Of a stretch of DNA of 64,000 nt, positions 10,633 to 21,954 are shown one piece after another (position 1 is the stretch's first letter; each line of letters begins with the position of its first letter). The DNA comes from Gliomastix tumulicola (lineage: Eukaryota; Ascomycota; Sordariomycetes; Hypocreales; Bionectriaceae). The stretch spans positions 3,472,001 to 3,536,000 of the forward strand of contig BCHX01000001.1 of NCBI GenBank assembly GCA_001599755.1. Direction: 5' to 3'. The position numbers and the translations under genes are program-made. Below the pieces are notes generated by a model. That model did no database searches. It was not told where the DNA came from and was given only the letters and a program-made list of their open reading frames with translations.

Positions 10633-11705
10633 GGAGAAAAACGAAGAGAACGACAAAATTTGACTGGCCTGGGACTTTGCTCTTTGATTTCGGGTCAGTT
10701 CGCATCACGCCGTCTCCCTGGGGGTGGCCACTCTACCCCTGGGGAGGGACATCGGCTCTGTGATGATATCTTTCCCCTTGATGAGTCACTTTTACTAGTT
10801 GATGATAGAAATTTGATTTTTCCTTATTTCCTTACGTTACTCCTCGGGCCATGAGATCACGACGGGCGTCGGTCTAATAGTCACGCAATAGTGGGTGGGC
10901 AGTGGGCGCAGTTTTGCGTGACGAAGGGCTCTGGGAATCCTTTGCACCCTACATGCTTCAAGGTGCGGCGGGTTGCCGACAAAAAGTAATGCAATGGTTG
11001 TTTCTGTACTCGGGGTAGCTACGTTTACGAAATGAAATCTCTTGTGTTAAGATGTGCTTCAGTTTCTTAGTGGTGTGAGGGCAAGTGTGACAGACGTAGT
11101 GTTGCTGAGGGCTGGTCCCATTGCTTTCAGCGGCGACGATGTTTAACTCTCTCCGCCTCTGCTTGTGAGTATCTCAAGAGTTTCTTGTCTCTTCTCCTTC
11201 TCTTGAAGAGAATAAGTTTGGCGGCAAGGACTTGTCCCATTCAGTAGTCGTAGCTTCGTAGAGCCGAGGCTGATTCGATTCCACATGGATACGAGATATC
11301 AACTGATAGTCACGATGAATCAACAAAAGGAACATTGTCACGCTGCGAGAAATGATGATGGTAGTAAAAGTGTTTAGGTGTTTGTATTGACATTAAGAGA
11401 ATGAATAAGAAGAGAAAGGAAATGTATATCAGTTTGAGGAATCCCTGCTTCCCCCGCAGAAGTGTCTCGAGGGAGCGCTCTCAGTAGATGACAAAGAAAG
11501 AAAAGAAGAGAAAAGAAAATGTGTTTGGTTAAGAGATTGCGTCACTTGTCGTTGATCAAGTTCAGTCTCACATCAAAAGAAGACCCATCAGAACGCCGTT
11601 GGTATAATGCCCGCCCGTATCATCCATGAATTTGCAGAGAGAGAAAAAAGCACATCTTTTCGAACACACACACACATACGAAGCCCCTGCCAGCTTTTTT
11701 TTTTT
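10633..11705. other. Intergenic spacer between convergent genes
   Basis: About 1.07 kb between the stop codons of eIF4A and the four-span membrane protein. It should contain both 3' UTRs. A T tract (11696-11707) abuts the stop of the membrane protein gene. No ORF or RNA with a recognisable signature. Confidence 0.5.
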
Positions 11706-13396
11706 TTACCTGGCCTGGCCGAAGGAGACCTGGTTCGGCGGCGGGCTCTTGAGGGCCGCGCCGGCGTAGGCACCGGGGATGGGGACGGCGGCGTATGTGG
11801 GCTCGTCATCGGCGACGGGTGCGTGCTGCTGCTGCTGCTGCTGCTGGAAGGACTCCTGGGGAGCCGGCGGCGGCGGGTGAACGTCCGTGGTGGGCGTGAA
11901 GGCACCCTGCTCCGTCTTGGGCGTGGCCGCGGGGGCCTTCTTGGGGGGCGCCTGGAGCTTGAAGCCCGTCTGCTGCGAGGAGGGGGAGAAGGAGGAGGCG
12001 GGCTCGTGGAGCTTGCCGCCGGGAGTGAAGGGGCTCTCCTCGATGTCGGCAAGGTTGCGGAAGCCGGCGGGCGGGTGGCGCGGAGACATGGCGTACTGGC
12101 TGAGGGCGGGCGACTTGGGGCCGAAGCCGGGCGTGTTGGGAGCCGACTGGCTGCGCAGCTGGGCGAGGTAGAGGTCGGAGCGGGCGCGGTCACGCATGTC
12201 CATGGACTTGGTGAGGCGGCGCTTGGTGTAGTAGCGGTAGAAGACAACGCTGTAGAGGCCGATGCAGATGACCTCGATGACGATCTCGATGATGATGCAG
12301 ATCATGGTCCAGTTCTGCAGGCGGCAGATGAGCTGGTAGTCCACCTTGTCCGAGTAGATAGTCGCTCGGTTGTTCTCGACGCAGGACCATCCCCACATGT
12401 CGGTGTTGTTGGAGTTGTTTCTCGAGTTCTGGAAGAGGGCAGCGGTGACGACCCAGAGGATCATGCTGAGGATGAACTGCATAAGATGATTAGCATGGTG
12501 AAAGGAGAAGAACAGCCAGCAAGGACATCACTCACCCAGCCGATGGCGAACATGGTGTAGTACGTCGAGACCTTCTCTGCCCGGCGATGGCCACCACGGC
12601 AGTATGCGAGGAAGACAAGAATGCAGGCTAGAACGGAGACGCAAGCCATGGCGAGGACAAGCTTTTGCGGCCACGTGTTGGTGTTCTGTGCCCAGGCAGG
12701 CTTGTCGCTCTGGTCAGGGAGAAGCTTGGTCGCGTTGAAGATGGCGAAGGAGGCGGAAAGCATAGAGAGGATGATGAGGGCACAGCTGAAGTTGACGCCA
12801 CGGAGAGCCACCTTGGCCAGACGGACTCGCGCCTTGATTTTCTACAAGAAGGATAGCTGTTAGTTCGCATTCGATGACTTCGAGTATGAGGCACATCTGG
12901 CTCGACTTACCACATCGCGTGCCTGCTCCTTGTCTGTGTGACCCTCCCGCTTCTCCAGGATATCCTCCTCGCGGAAGGTCGGGCTGAGAGGGTTCTCGAA
13001 GCGCCTCGCCGGCGTTCCGGGCACCTTCATGGCGCTCTTGAGGGGGGACTTGAGCGCCATCGGGACGGTCACGGATTCCCTGTTGTTGATGTAGCCGAGG
13101 CCGACGTCGCCGGGCTCAGACACCTTGGCCGGCTCTGGGTCTGCAAAGGGGGATCGGTTGCCCTCAATCGGCGAGTGGATGGAGGTTGCCTCAGCGAAGC
13201 GAGGCGTCCGAGGCTTGAGTGAGTTGTCTGAGGAGGACGAGTCTGAGGATGCGCTTCGCTTGGGTGTGAGGTTCAAGGCGGGAGGTCGCCTCTTATCGTC
13301 TGTTGTCATGTTAGTATGATGGTTCTGTGAGGAATACCAAGGCCCTCGAGGGGCGACAAATGGTGCTCGATGTAAGTACGGACCTTGTCCAGGCAT
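11706..13396 (-). CDS. Four-span membrane protein with long cytosolic tails
   Basis: A predicted 492-residue integral membrane protein that I do not recognise by name. Exons: 13396-13384, 13299-12911, 12841-12536, 12476-11706. The first exon encodes only MPGQ plus one base; its intron ends in ACTAACATGACAACAG. The N-terminal 130 residues are Ser/Pro-rich and cytosolic. Four hydrophobic segments follow: NFSCALIILSMLSASFAIF, KLVLAMACVSVLACILVFLA, a third spanning the exon 3/4 junction (YYTMFAIGW, then FILSMILWVVTAALF), and MICIIIEIVIEVICIGLYSV. The loop between segments 3 and 4 carries two Cys (WGWSC and QLIC) and an NNSNNT sequon patch. The roughly 150-residue C-tail has Ser/Thr-Pro sites and a polyglutamine run encoded by CAG near 11826-11850. 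Topology resembles fungal MARVEL-like or cell-fusion membrane proteins, but that is a guess. Confidence 0.8.
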
Positions 13397-15636
13397 GGCG
13401 ACGAAGTGTGTGTGCAGTCTGAGGGAGACAGAGAAATGGAAAGCACAAAGTGGAAGCGAATAAAGGATCAAGCTACGACGTCGACACAGTCGAGAACGTT
13501 GAGCAAGTGTGAAGAACAGAAGCAAGGAAGCAACACGACAAGAAAATTGAGAGACCAGCTATCGAAAAAATGGGAGGGAGGTCAAGAAGAAGGCGGCGAG
13601 AGGGGGTAATGGGAGTTTTGAGGACGAGCGGCAAGAGAGCAACGCAAGCATCCTATTCGACAACGCTCATGGCGCGAGACAATACTCGGCAGCGTTGGTG
13701 GAACCGCCCGGGTGGACGAGGCGAGTAACCAGAGGGAGCGTTCTGATAGGCAGGACTCACATATGACAGGTGATGAGTAGTGCGAATAGACGCCCACGAT
13801 GCCAGGAGTCGGCGCCTAGCGGAGCGAATATACCATGTAACCTGCGTCGTCTGTGGCAGGAATGACACTGGCTCCGTCTCAACTTATGTCGTTCAAGAAG
13901 GAGAACCGATTGCTTTTAAGCAGGGCGTGGAAGATCACGGACAACAACAGGATAGAGCTCAAGCTGAATCTGACGGAGAGGAGAAGCGAGGGGAGGAGAC
14001 CGCCAGAGAGACGGAAGAAGCACATGGCGGTATGCTACTATCTAGCCCGCCAGTCTGACGGTCCACTCTCTGCGATAAAGTGGCATAAGACTGGCTGGCC
14101 ATTCTCGGGGCGGATCCCGGAGCACCAAGAGCAGAGAGACATGGCTGTCGTGCAGGACCAGAGAAACATGGAGGTCAGCTTCTGTTTCTCGAGCCCTGGT
14201 TGTGCTGCCGTGCCTGCACTAGACAAGGAAGGAACCTAGCCCGTGGCAGCTGCCGCCGAAGGTGGAGGTGGGGTCCAGATATCCACCTACCGATCTGCCA
14301 TTGGCTACGATGGCCAGACCCTTGTCGGACCCACCATCTTAAAGAGCCAGTTGCCGCTGGGCTCAGCTGATGTCGGCCCTTGATTGGCTGCAGAGCTGCA
14401 CAAGCGCCTTGATTCTCACTCCCACCCAGCCAATCAGCTCGCTCATGCCCGTGACGACCGAGCCGGACCCCAGCCACCTGCAGCTGCGGCGCTAAAACAC
14501 TCGATAGGATTCGCTCTCTGCCATCGCTTTCATGCCGGTCCTGCATCTTGACATTGGCGAGTGGGAGGCAGGGTTGGTGTGGAAAAAATCTGACGAGTCA
14601 GGATAAACACCGCACACCCTGAGTGACTGAGTGACTGAGTGACGGGCGGACTGAGGTATCCACGGATCTTATCCGGAGCACAAGAGGTGATCGCACCACT
14701 GGCCAAATTTAGCAACGCGAGCAAGTCAGCGTGTTCTCAACATCCTGGAGATGTAACCCACCACCGGACAGCAACAGCCATTTGAGTTGCCAACCCTTGG
14801 CTGTCAAACAGCTCATGACAGGCGTGACGTATGCTCTCCAGACCGCGGATGGTCTGGAAGCGGCGTGCCCTCCTTTAATGTGTTTTGCCGTGTCTATTTT
14901 CGACTTGAGCAAGAATGATAATGCCCCTCACGACCTCGACTGTTCGCATCGAAAAAAGCCTACGGCACATGTCCCGTTGTGCCGATCCAGATCAGGAATC
15001 CGGCGTAAGCTGCGCAGCCCTCACGAGTAGATTCCAGCTTTCTTCCAGCTTTTTTCCGGGTCTTCTAGAAGTCGTGCTAGTTCATGATGCGATCGTCTCC
15101 CTGTCTTGCAACTCGGAACTGTGCGACCGGTGATAAATTCCGTGATGAGGAGATATTTGGGAGGTCATCTCGTACTCGAAGGGGTGTCGAGATAATATCC
15201 GGTCCAACACACCATTAGAGCACCTAAAAATATGCTGGTGTTGTCACCTCCGCACTCTGCTTTTCGGCAGTTGAATTTTCAGGTTTAAGACAAGAATCCA
15301 GGCTTTCCTTCGTCTTGGCTAGGCAGGATGCAGAACGGTACTGCCTGGAGACATGTGAAGGTCGTAAAAATAGTAGGTGAGCATCTTGGAAGCCTGACGA
15401 TGGCGAGAATCGCCTACAAGTTGAGGCATTGCTCTAGGGTAGGTAGCCTTGGATGATAGCCTGAAGACGGGATGACACGACTCCCACGTGACTTCTAACC
15501 GCGTGAGTCATCATTTGCTGCGACAACGGGTCCTGGCAATCTCTGCCCACTACCCCTCCAAGATTTAGTTACCCCTCCAAGAATTTGACAAGGGTTTCGA
15601 CAACCTTAAGCTCCCGCAACAACGAAACTCAAAGCC
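13397..15636. other. Long divergent intergenic region
   Basis: About 2.2 kb between the starts of the four-span protein (-) and AspRS (+). It should hold both promoters. A short GAGTGACT tandem repeat (three units) lies near 14620-14643. ORFs of 60-130 codons overlap each other on both strands and show no motif or splice support. I see no RNA gene. Confidence 0.5.
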
Positions 15637-17571
15637 ATGGAAGAGGGTGCTGCACCGTCAAAGAAGGCTGCTAAGAAGGCCGAGGCCAAGGCCAAAAAGG
15701 AGGCCTTGAAGGCCCAGCGCGCGGCTGAGCGAGTCACTACCCAAGTCGCCGAAGTTGACCTAGAAGATGACCCCGCCAAGGACAACTATGGCCGCTCGAC
15801 GAGCCCGGCATTCAGCCCCGACGCCGAAGAAGTCGAACTTCGCTCCCTGAACGAATCGCACGAGGGAAAGACGGTTGTTGTGCGAGCATGGCTTCAGAAC
15901 TCCCGAACCCAGAGTGCTAAGATGGGGTTCGTTGAGCTGCGCAAGGGTGGCAATTGGACGATACAGGGTCTTGTGCTGGCCACCATCACTGGAACCGGCG
16001 CAGAGACCCAATTGCCTGCTGAGGGGACACCCGTCATCAGCCGACGCATGGTCAAATGGGTCACTGGTATCAACCCCGAGAGCTTTGTGGCAGTCGAGGC
16101 GCAGGTGAAGAAGCCATTGGAGCCCGTGAAGAGCTGCAAGGTCTCAGAGCTCGAACTTCACATCACAAAATGCTTCGTCATTGCGCCAGCCCCTGCTATG
16201 CTCGGTCTGACCATGGCTGCCTCGAACCAGCCCGTTGTCAACTTCAGCGACGAGACTGATGCGGCGGAGAAGGAAAAGGAGAAGGAGAAAGAGAAGGATG
16301 CTGAGGGCGCGGCGGCACCAGCTGCAAGCATGCTCACCCATCTCGACAACATGTCCATGCACAAGCGTGCCCCCGTCCAGCAGGCTATCGCGGTATGCTC
16401 ATATCAGTACCCAGTGGCTCAGCGCCCGCTAACATTTTGTAGGATATTCGTGGTGAAGTCAAGAAGCTCTTCCGGTCATATCTTGAAGACCACCGTTTCA
16501 AGGAATTCGAGCCGCCGTGCCTCATTGGTGCCGCTTCCGAGGGCGGTGCCAACGTCTTCAAGCTAGGATACTTCGGCCAAGAAGCATTCCTTGCTCAGTC
16601 GCCTCAATTTTATAAGCAGTTTGAGATTGCTGGTGGGAGAGAACGCGTCTTCAGCACTGGGCCTGTTTTCAGAGCTGAGAACTCCAACACAGCGAGGCAC
16701 ATGACTGAGGTTTGTATATACTTAATACTTATACCTGATTATGAGGTGATGGTGTCTGACTTTACCAATAGTTCACCGGTCTCGATATGGAGATGGAGAT
16801 CCGACACAGCTACACCGAAGTCATTTCCATGCTCGAAGGCGTGCTGCTACACATTTTCCGCAATCTTCAAGGTAAACTTTATGAACTCCCCTATGTCCTG
16901 GCCCTACGTGAACACCTATTCGCTTGGAAGCCCGGATATAAACGTAACAATGCTGATTGGAACCCCCCCATATAGTGCGCTGCCCGGAAGAGATTGAGCT
17001 TGTCCGTTCGGTCTACCCGTCGGAGCCGTTCCTTCTCCCCGAGCCAGGCAAGGAAGTCCGCCTGACCTTCGCCGAGGCGCAGAAACTACTGAGGGAAGAA
17101 GGCCCTGCTGAGTTCCGCGAAGTGCGAGACGACGAGGACATGTCGACCCCGCAGGAGAAGGCTCTCGGCGCAGTCGTCCGCGAGAAGTACAAGACTGACT
17201 TCTACGTTATCGACAAGTTCCCTGAGACTGCCCGACCCTTCTACGCGAAGCTCGACCCGTCCGGCACTACTGTGGGAGATGGCGTTCGTGTCACGAATGC
17301 CTTCGACTTCTTCCTGCGCGGCCAGGAGGTCCTCTCTGGCGGCCAACGTATCAACGAGCCTGAGGAGCTTGAGGAGCGCATCCGCGCCAAAGGTGTCGAC
17401 CCGGAGAGCTCTGGTATCAAGGAGTACCTAAGTGCATTCCGCCAGGTCGGCGTGCCGCCGCACGGTGGCGGTGGCATTGGTCTTGACCGAGTCGTTGCTT
17501 GGTTCCTGGCGCTCCCGAGTGTTCATCTTGCAGCAAGCTATCCGCGAACTCCCAAGAGGCTCCTGCCGTAA
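15637..17571 (+). CDS. DPS1: Aspartyl-tRNA synthetase, cytoplasmic type
   Basis: A 572-residue class IIb synthetase that charges tRNA-Asp. Exons: 15637-16392, 16443-16709, 16772-16871, 16976-17571. The N-terminus is a Lys/Ala-rich helix typical of eukaryotic AspRS. The OB-fold anticodon-binding domain follows (HEGKTVVVRAWLQNSRTQ...MGFVELRKGG). Next comes a charged linker with an EKEKEKEKEK run, then the catalytic domain: QQAIADIRGEVKKLFRSYL, FLAQSPQFYKQ, motif 2 (FSTGPVFRAENSNTARHMTE), FTGLDMEMEIRHSY, and motif 3 (GGGGIGLDRVVAW). It ends in SYPRTPKRLLP, as the family does. Exon joins restore VQQAIADIRG, MTEFTGLD and NLQVRCPEE, which supports the introns. No mitochondrial presequence is visible. 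Confidence 0.95.
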
Positions 17572-17814
17572 AGTCCTGGGCCAGGTGTGGCAGCGCAAAG
17601 GCGTTTTCAGTACTCATGGTATCCGAGGGCGATTTGTAGAGTAGGTGTTTCGACATTATGCCTCTAGACTGGCAACTACAGGGATGAAGTGGGGGTCAAT
17701 TCATAAAAGACATAGCATCCATGCATGCAACGAGGGTGAATACCATTTTCACTTTCATATGTGTTGGATGGATGGGTTGGAAGTATCTAGAGGAAGGGGT
17801 AGATGAGGGTGCCC

Positions 17815-17823
17815 TCTATAAGG
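17815..17823 (+). promoter_or_regulatory. TATA element of the U6-like gene
   Basis: CTATAAGGC lies about 24 nt upstream of the inferred U6 5' end at 17839. That is the position expected for an external pol III TATA box in fungal U6 genes. Confidence 0.6.
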
Positions 17824-17838
17824 CATGTTTAGAGGGTC

Positions 17839-18005
17839 GTTCTTTGCCTTTGGGCATATTGGTCTATTGAAACGATGTACGTGCTCCACCTCAATCCCAC
17901 GATCGATGGTTTGATCCCGACTAACGTTGAAATTTATAGACAGAGAAGATTAGCATGGCCCCTGCACTAGACACACATAATCAAAGAGACGCTTCAAATT
18001 TTTTT
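17839..18005 (+). ncRNA. U6 snRNA-like gene with a spliceosomal intron
   Basis: Exon 1 (17839-17876) starts with GTTCTTTGCC, forms the 5' stem-loop TGCC-TTTG-GGCA, and ends TTGAAACGAT, which is standard U6 sequence. A 63-nt mRNA-type intron follows (17877-17939): donor GTACGT, branch GACTAACG, acceptor TTTATAG. Exon 2 (from 17940) resumes with the invariant ACAGAGA box, then GATTAGCATGGCCCCTGC. The expected CACTA-AGGAT-GACAC of the internal stem-loop reads CACTAGACAC, so AGGAT is missing. The 3' part (ATAATCAAAGAGACGCTTC) is again U6-like and ends in T7 (17999-18005), a pol III terminator. The mature length would be about 100 nt. Identity as U6 is near certain. Whether this copy works is doubtful, because the deleted bases include the bulged catalytic uridine. 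Confidence 0.85.
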
Positions 18006-18458
18006 GCTCTTTTTTTTTTTTTAATTTGTTTTAATGTCAATAGACTCTCATGTAATCCCCCTGATATACCGGGCATATTCTGTCTAATGGCGTTCAATAA
18101 GTAGTGATTTTGCAGCCTGAAAGGAGGGGCACCTCACCTGTTATCTTATCAGGTCCGATTCGTCTTAGCGTAAGAGTCATACTACCAAGTTCACTTCAAC
18201 TAACCTCCCGCCTGTGAATGACGGCCCACGACGAATTTTGCCCACTTCTAGTTGAAAAAGACAGCCCACCACTTGACCACATCCAGCTTTGCGCAGCTCA
18301 ACACGTCGAGATAAAACAATATCTCTCGAGTCCCTCTACCATCTCCATTGGAGTCACTCGAAAATTCCAAATTGCGCATTCCGCCCGACGATTCCTCGAG
18401 AAACGGTACCCCTCAGCAGTCGCAGTTGGAATCCGCAACTTTGTGCCCCGCGCCCACC

Positions 18459-20128
18459 ATGTCTGCCAACGGCGAGGACCCCAAGTACGACGACCTCGAG
18501 CCGGAGTCTGACTCTGGCGAGTCCCTCAACGATCAGATCGACGATGATGGCGATATTGCCGAGGACAAGCCCCTGAAGTCGGCCCTCAAGAAGTCCACGA
18601 ACCCTGCCATCGCAGAACCGACCGCCACAAAGCCTCCCCTGCCGCCGCAGACCGACCCCAAGGACCTGGATGTTGGAAGCCTAACACCACTGACGCCCGA
18701 GATTATCGCGCGTCAAGCGACCATCAATATTGGCACGATCGGCCATGTCGCCCACGGAAAGTCGACCGTCGTCAAGGCCATTTCGGGCGTCCAGACGGTT
18801 CGCTTCAAGAACGAGCTGATCCGAAACATTACCATCAAGCTGGGTTATGCCAACGCCAAGATCTACAAGTGCGACAACGAGTCGTGCCCGAGACCTGGCT
18901 GCTATCGGAGTTACAAGAGTGAGAAGGAGGTCGACCCTCCGTGCGAGCGCGACGGCTGCGATGGCACCTACAGACTTCTGCGTCATGTTTCGTAAGTATA
19001 CGCTTCTGGGACCAAGTATGAAGGAGATATTCTGACGTTTGATATTTTCAAAGGTTCGTTGATTGCCCTGGTCACGATATTCTGATGAGCACCATGTTGT
19101 CAGGTGCCGCAGTCATGGACGCTGCTCTTCTTCTCATCGCCGGCAACGAATCCTGCCCCCAGCCCCAAACGTCCGAGCATCTTGCAGCCATCGAGATCAT
19201 GAAGCTGGACAAGATCATCATCCTCCAGAACAAGGTCGATCTGATGAGGGAGGAGGCTGCCCAGCAGCACTATGAGTCCATTCTCAAGTTCATCCGTGGA
19301 ACCGTTGCCGGCAAATCTCCCGTCATCCCCATCTCGGCTCAGCTGAAGTTCAACATTGACGCTATCAACGAGGCCATCGTCAACACTATCCCCGTGCCCC
19401 CCCGAGACTTCACCATGGACCCCCACATGATCGTCATCCGTTCGTTCGATGTCAACAAGCCTGGTGCGGAAATCGATGACCTCAAGGGTGGTGTTGCTGG
19501 TGGCAGTATCCTGCACGGTGTCATCAAGCTGGGCGACGAGATTGAGATCCGCCCCGGTATCGTCTCTCGTGACGACAGTGGTGCCCTCAAGTGCACTCCC
19601 ATCTTTAGCAGGGTCGTGTCTCTGAACTCGGAGGCCAACGACCTGAAGTATGCCGTCCCGGGAGGTCTTATCGGTGTCGGTACTCGAATCGACCCTACCC
19701 TCTGCCGTGCTGATCGTCTGGTTGGTTTCGTGCTCGGTCTTAAGGGCCGTCTTCCGGAGATCTACAGCGAGATCGAGGTCAACTTCTACCTTCTGCGACG
19801 CCTGCTGGGTGTGCGGACTGCGGATGGCAAGCAGGCCAAGGTTGCAAAGCTGGCCAAGAACGAGGTTATCATGGTCAACATTGGTTCGACCTCGACTGGT
19901 GCCAAGATTGCTGCTATCAAGCAGGATGCTGCTAAGCTTGTCCTGACCAGCCCTGCCTGCACCAACATTGGTGAGAAGGTTGCTCTCAGTCGACGTATCG
20001 AGAAGCACTGGCGTCTTATTGGCTGGGCTACTATCGCAGCGTAAGTCGCTCTGAATTCTTAACCTTCGCTGAACTGATTATACTGACTCTGTCTTAGTGG
20101 TGTCACGCTGGAGCCCAGCACGTCGTAG
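18459..20128 (+). CDS. GCD11: Translation initiation factor eIF2 gamma subunit
   Basis: A 516-residue GTPase subunit of eIF2, which carries Met-tRNAi to the 40S ribosome. Exons: 18459-18991, 19054-20040, 20098-20128. After an acidic, Lys-rich fungal N-terminal extension of about 90 residues comes G1 (GTIGHVAHGKST). The switch region has KLGYANAKIYKC and a zinc-binding knob (CDNESCPRPGCYRS...PPCERDGC). G3 is FVDCPGHDILM, spanning intron 1, and G4 is ILQNKVDL. Domains II and III contain RSFDVNKPGAEIDDLKGGVA and VIMVNIGSTSTGA. The last exon encodes only GVTLEPSTS after the join GC+T. ATG 18459 has a strong CACC context and precedes the conserved acidic leader. No ATG lies in frame closer upstream. 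Confidence 0.97.
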
Positions 20129-20486
20129 ATGTGCGGCCTCTAGAAAAATAACAAAAAGTCGGGAAAACCAAAACACGGGACTGCGTCTGCTCCTCTAGTT
20201 TTCCTCTCAGCGCAGAAGAAAAACACTGCGTGAGGGCAGGCCGAGGGTCCAAGAAGAGGAGGCGCTCTTAGTGATGACCGCGGGACGAATTATGAAGTTG
20301 GTCACTTACCACGGGACAGCTGAAGCCAGCTTTAGCATACCTTAGTCTGCCATATGCAGGGGAGCAATGTACTGTCATGTTACATAGACGCCTTGTACTG
20401 GGAATGGGAGTTTGCAGAGCTAGAAACCTCTAGGTTGAATTTGACGACCCGAGTCTCCAACTGGTCTTTCTTTCTTTTGATTTATG

Positions 20487-21954
20487 CTACTTGCGAACCT
20501 TTCTCGCATGCTTTACGAGGTTCTCTATTACACCTTCAAACGTCTCCCGTTCTGCGATCTTCTCGTCCGTCCGCTTCTGCCAATACTCGAGGACGTCCTT
20601 TGCTGCCCCTTGTAGACCTTCCAACTTAGCCACGTGTGACTTGAGCTCCTCATCCGTCATGCCGTCTAGGGCCTCGTCCGTCGTGAGACAGAGGTGCCGC
20701 GCGGCCACCATGTCCAGCTCCGGCTGTGGCGGAGGCCCCTTCCTCTTCCTGGGCTTCCCCTGCGTGTCGACCGAGGCGGACGAGCCGTTGGCATCGCCCT
20801 GCCGCAGCCTCGACACGGACCGGGAGTCGCTCGAGGTGCGCGGGGACCCGGACGACGGGACGTTGAGCGACGGGAGGACGAGCTTCTTCTGCTTCGAGGC
20901 GGGCAGGATCTCGTCCAGGTCGACGGGCACGCCGAGGGAGACGAGGAACAGGCGCCGCGTGCGCGAGCGGATCCAGTCTGGGGGTGCCAGGGGCGGCGGG
21001 GCGACGAGCTGCGACCACAGGGAGGCGGACCGGGGCGTCGTGAAGGCGGAGGTGCTCTTAGATAGGGGTGGGAACTGCGGCACGTCTAGGGTCTCGGGCG
21101 GGAAGAGGGCTGAGAGATAGGCCTCCGTGGCGGCGAGGACATCGTCGGGGCTCTCGCCGTCGAAGTCGGGGATTGGCTTTGGGGGTTGTTAGCACACATA
21201 TCTTGCTAGCAGGCGAGTTTCTCGGGAAGGACATACGAAAGGGAGAGTCGCCTGCGGAACAGCAGGAGGAGGAGGAGGAGGAGGAGGAGCGGATTCTTGA
21301 GCATGGGATGGGTCTGGCTGCTGGAAACCATCTTCGAAGTCGTCGAAGTCGTCTTCACCCCCGCCCTCTTCAAAATCGTCGAAATCATCGCCAAATGCAT
21401 CGTTGTCCCCTTCGTCCTCGTTCTCTTCCTCTTCCTCGCTCTCTTCACTCTCTTCTCTGCCTTGCGTGGGTTCTTCGTCGCCAATGGGAACTTGATGTGA
21501 ACTCGAGAGGGAAGTCTGCGTGTCTGCCAAGTCGTGGGGTGTCTCGTCCTTAGGTTGCGGTGTAGGAACCGCATCTTCGTCCATAACAATCGCTGGCGTC
21601 TCGTCTGCCAGCGTCTTAGGGGGAGCCGAGTCGTCTTGCCCCGGGGTTGCTGAGCCGTTCTCTAGCTCTAGCTCGTCGTCCTCCGTGCTGGTCTCGACCT
21701 TCGAAGCCTCAGGGGCGCTTGGCGGTTCATGATTCGCTACTTCGGCTGGCGCATCGGGTTTCGGGGAGGTGGGAAGCGGACTTCTGGGAGCGGATTGAGC
21801 ATCCGTGAATTGGTCCTCGGAGTCAGAAGACTCGGCTACAAGTCTGTTAGTCTTCTGCTCTTGTAGGCAGCTTGAACGATGTTCGTTGATGGGCACACTG
21901 ACCATTCGTTTGAGAAGCGGGGGCAAGATTTGCAGGATCGTCAGTCCCAGGCAT
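20487..21954 (-). CDS. Laa2/aftiphilin-like AP-1 clathrin adaptor accessory protein
   Basis: A 446-residue acidic protein. Exons: 21954-21903, 21835-21237, 21176-20487, with introns ending in CTAAC-containing 3' sites (GACTAACAGACTTGTAG and GCTAACAACCCCCAAAG). The middle is a long Asp/Glu-rich region with repeated FG/DF motifs (FGDDFDDFEEGG, DDFDDFEDGF), the type of acidic phenylalanine motif bound by AP-1 gamma-ear domains, then a run of eight prolines. The C-terminal third holds a conserved block (PDWIRSRTRRLFLVSLGVPVDLDEILP) and a helical tail (MTDEELKSHVAKLEGLQGAA). This layout matches the yeast Laa2 (DUF5102) family in vesicle traffic at the trans-Golgi/endosome. The family link rests on my recollection of that block and should be confirmed by profile search. 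Confidence 0.7.

Noticed and set aside
9940..10656. 238-codon minus-strand ORF opposite eIF4A
   Set aside because: Antisense shadow of exon 4 of eIF4A.
11607..12560. 317-codon plus-strand ORF opposite the four-span membrane protein
   Set aside because: It runs across an intron of the real gene, and its Gly/Val/Arg-rich translation has no motif.
19100..20008. 302-codon minus-strand ORF opposite eIF2 gamma
   Set aside because: Antisense shadow of a conserved GTPase exon; Asp/Leu/Val-rich with no domain.
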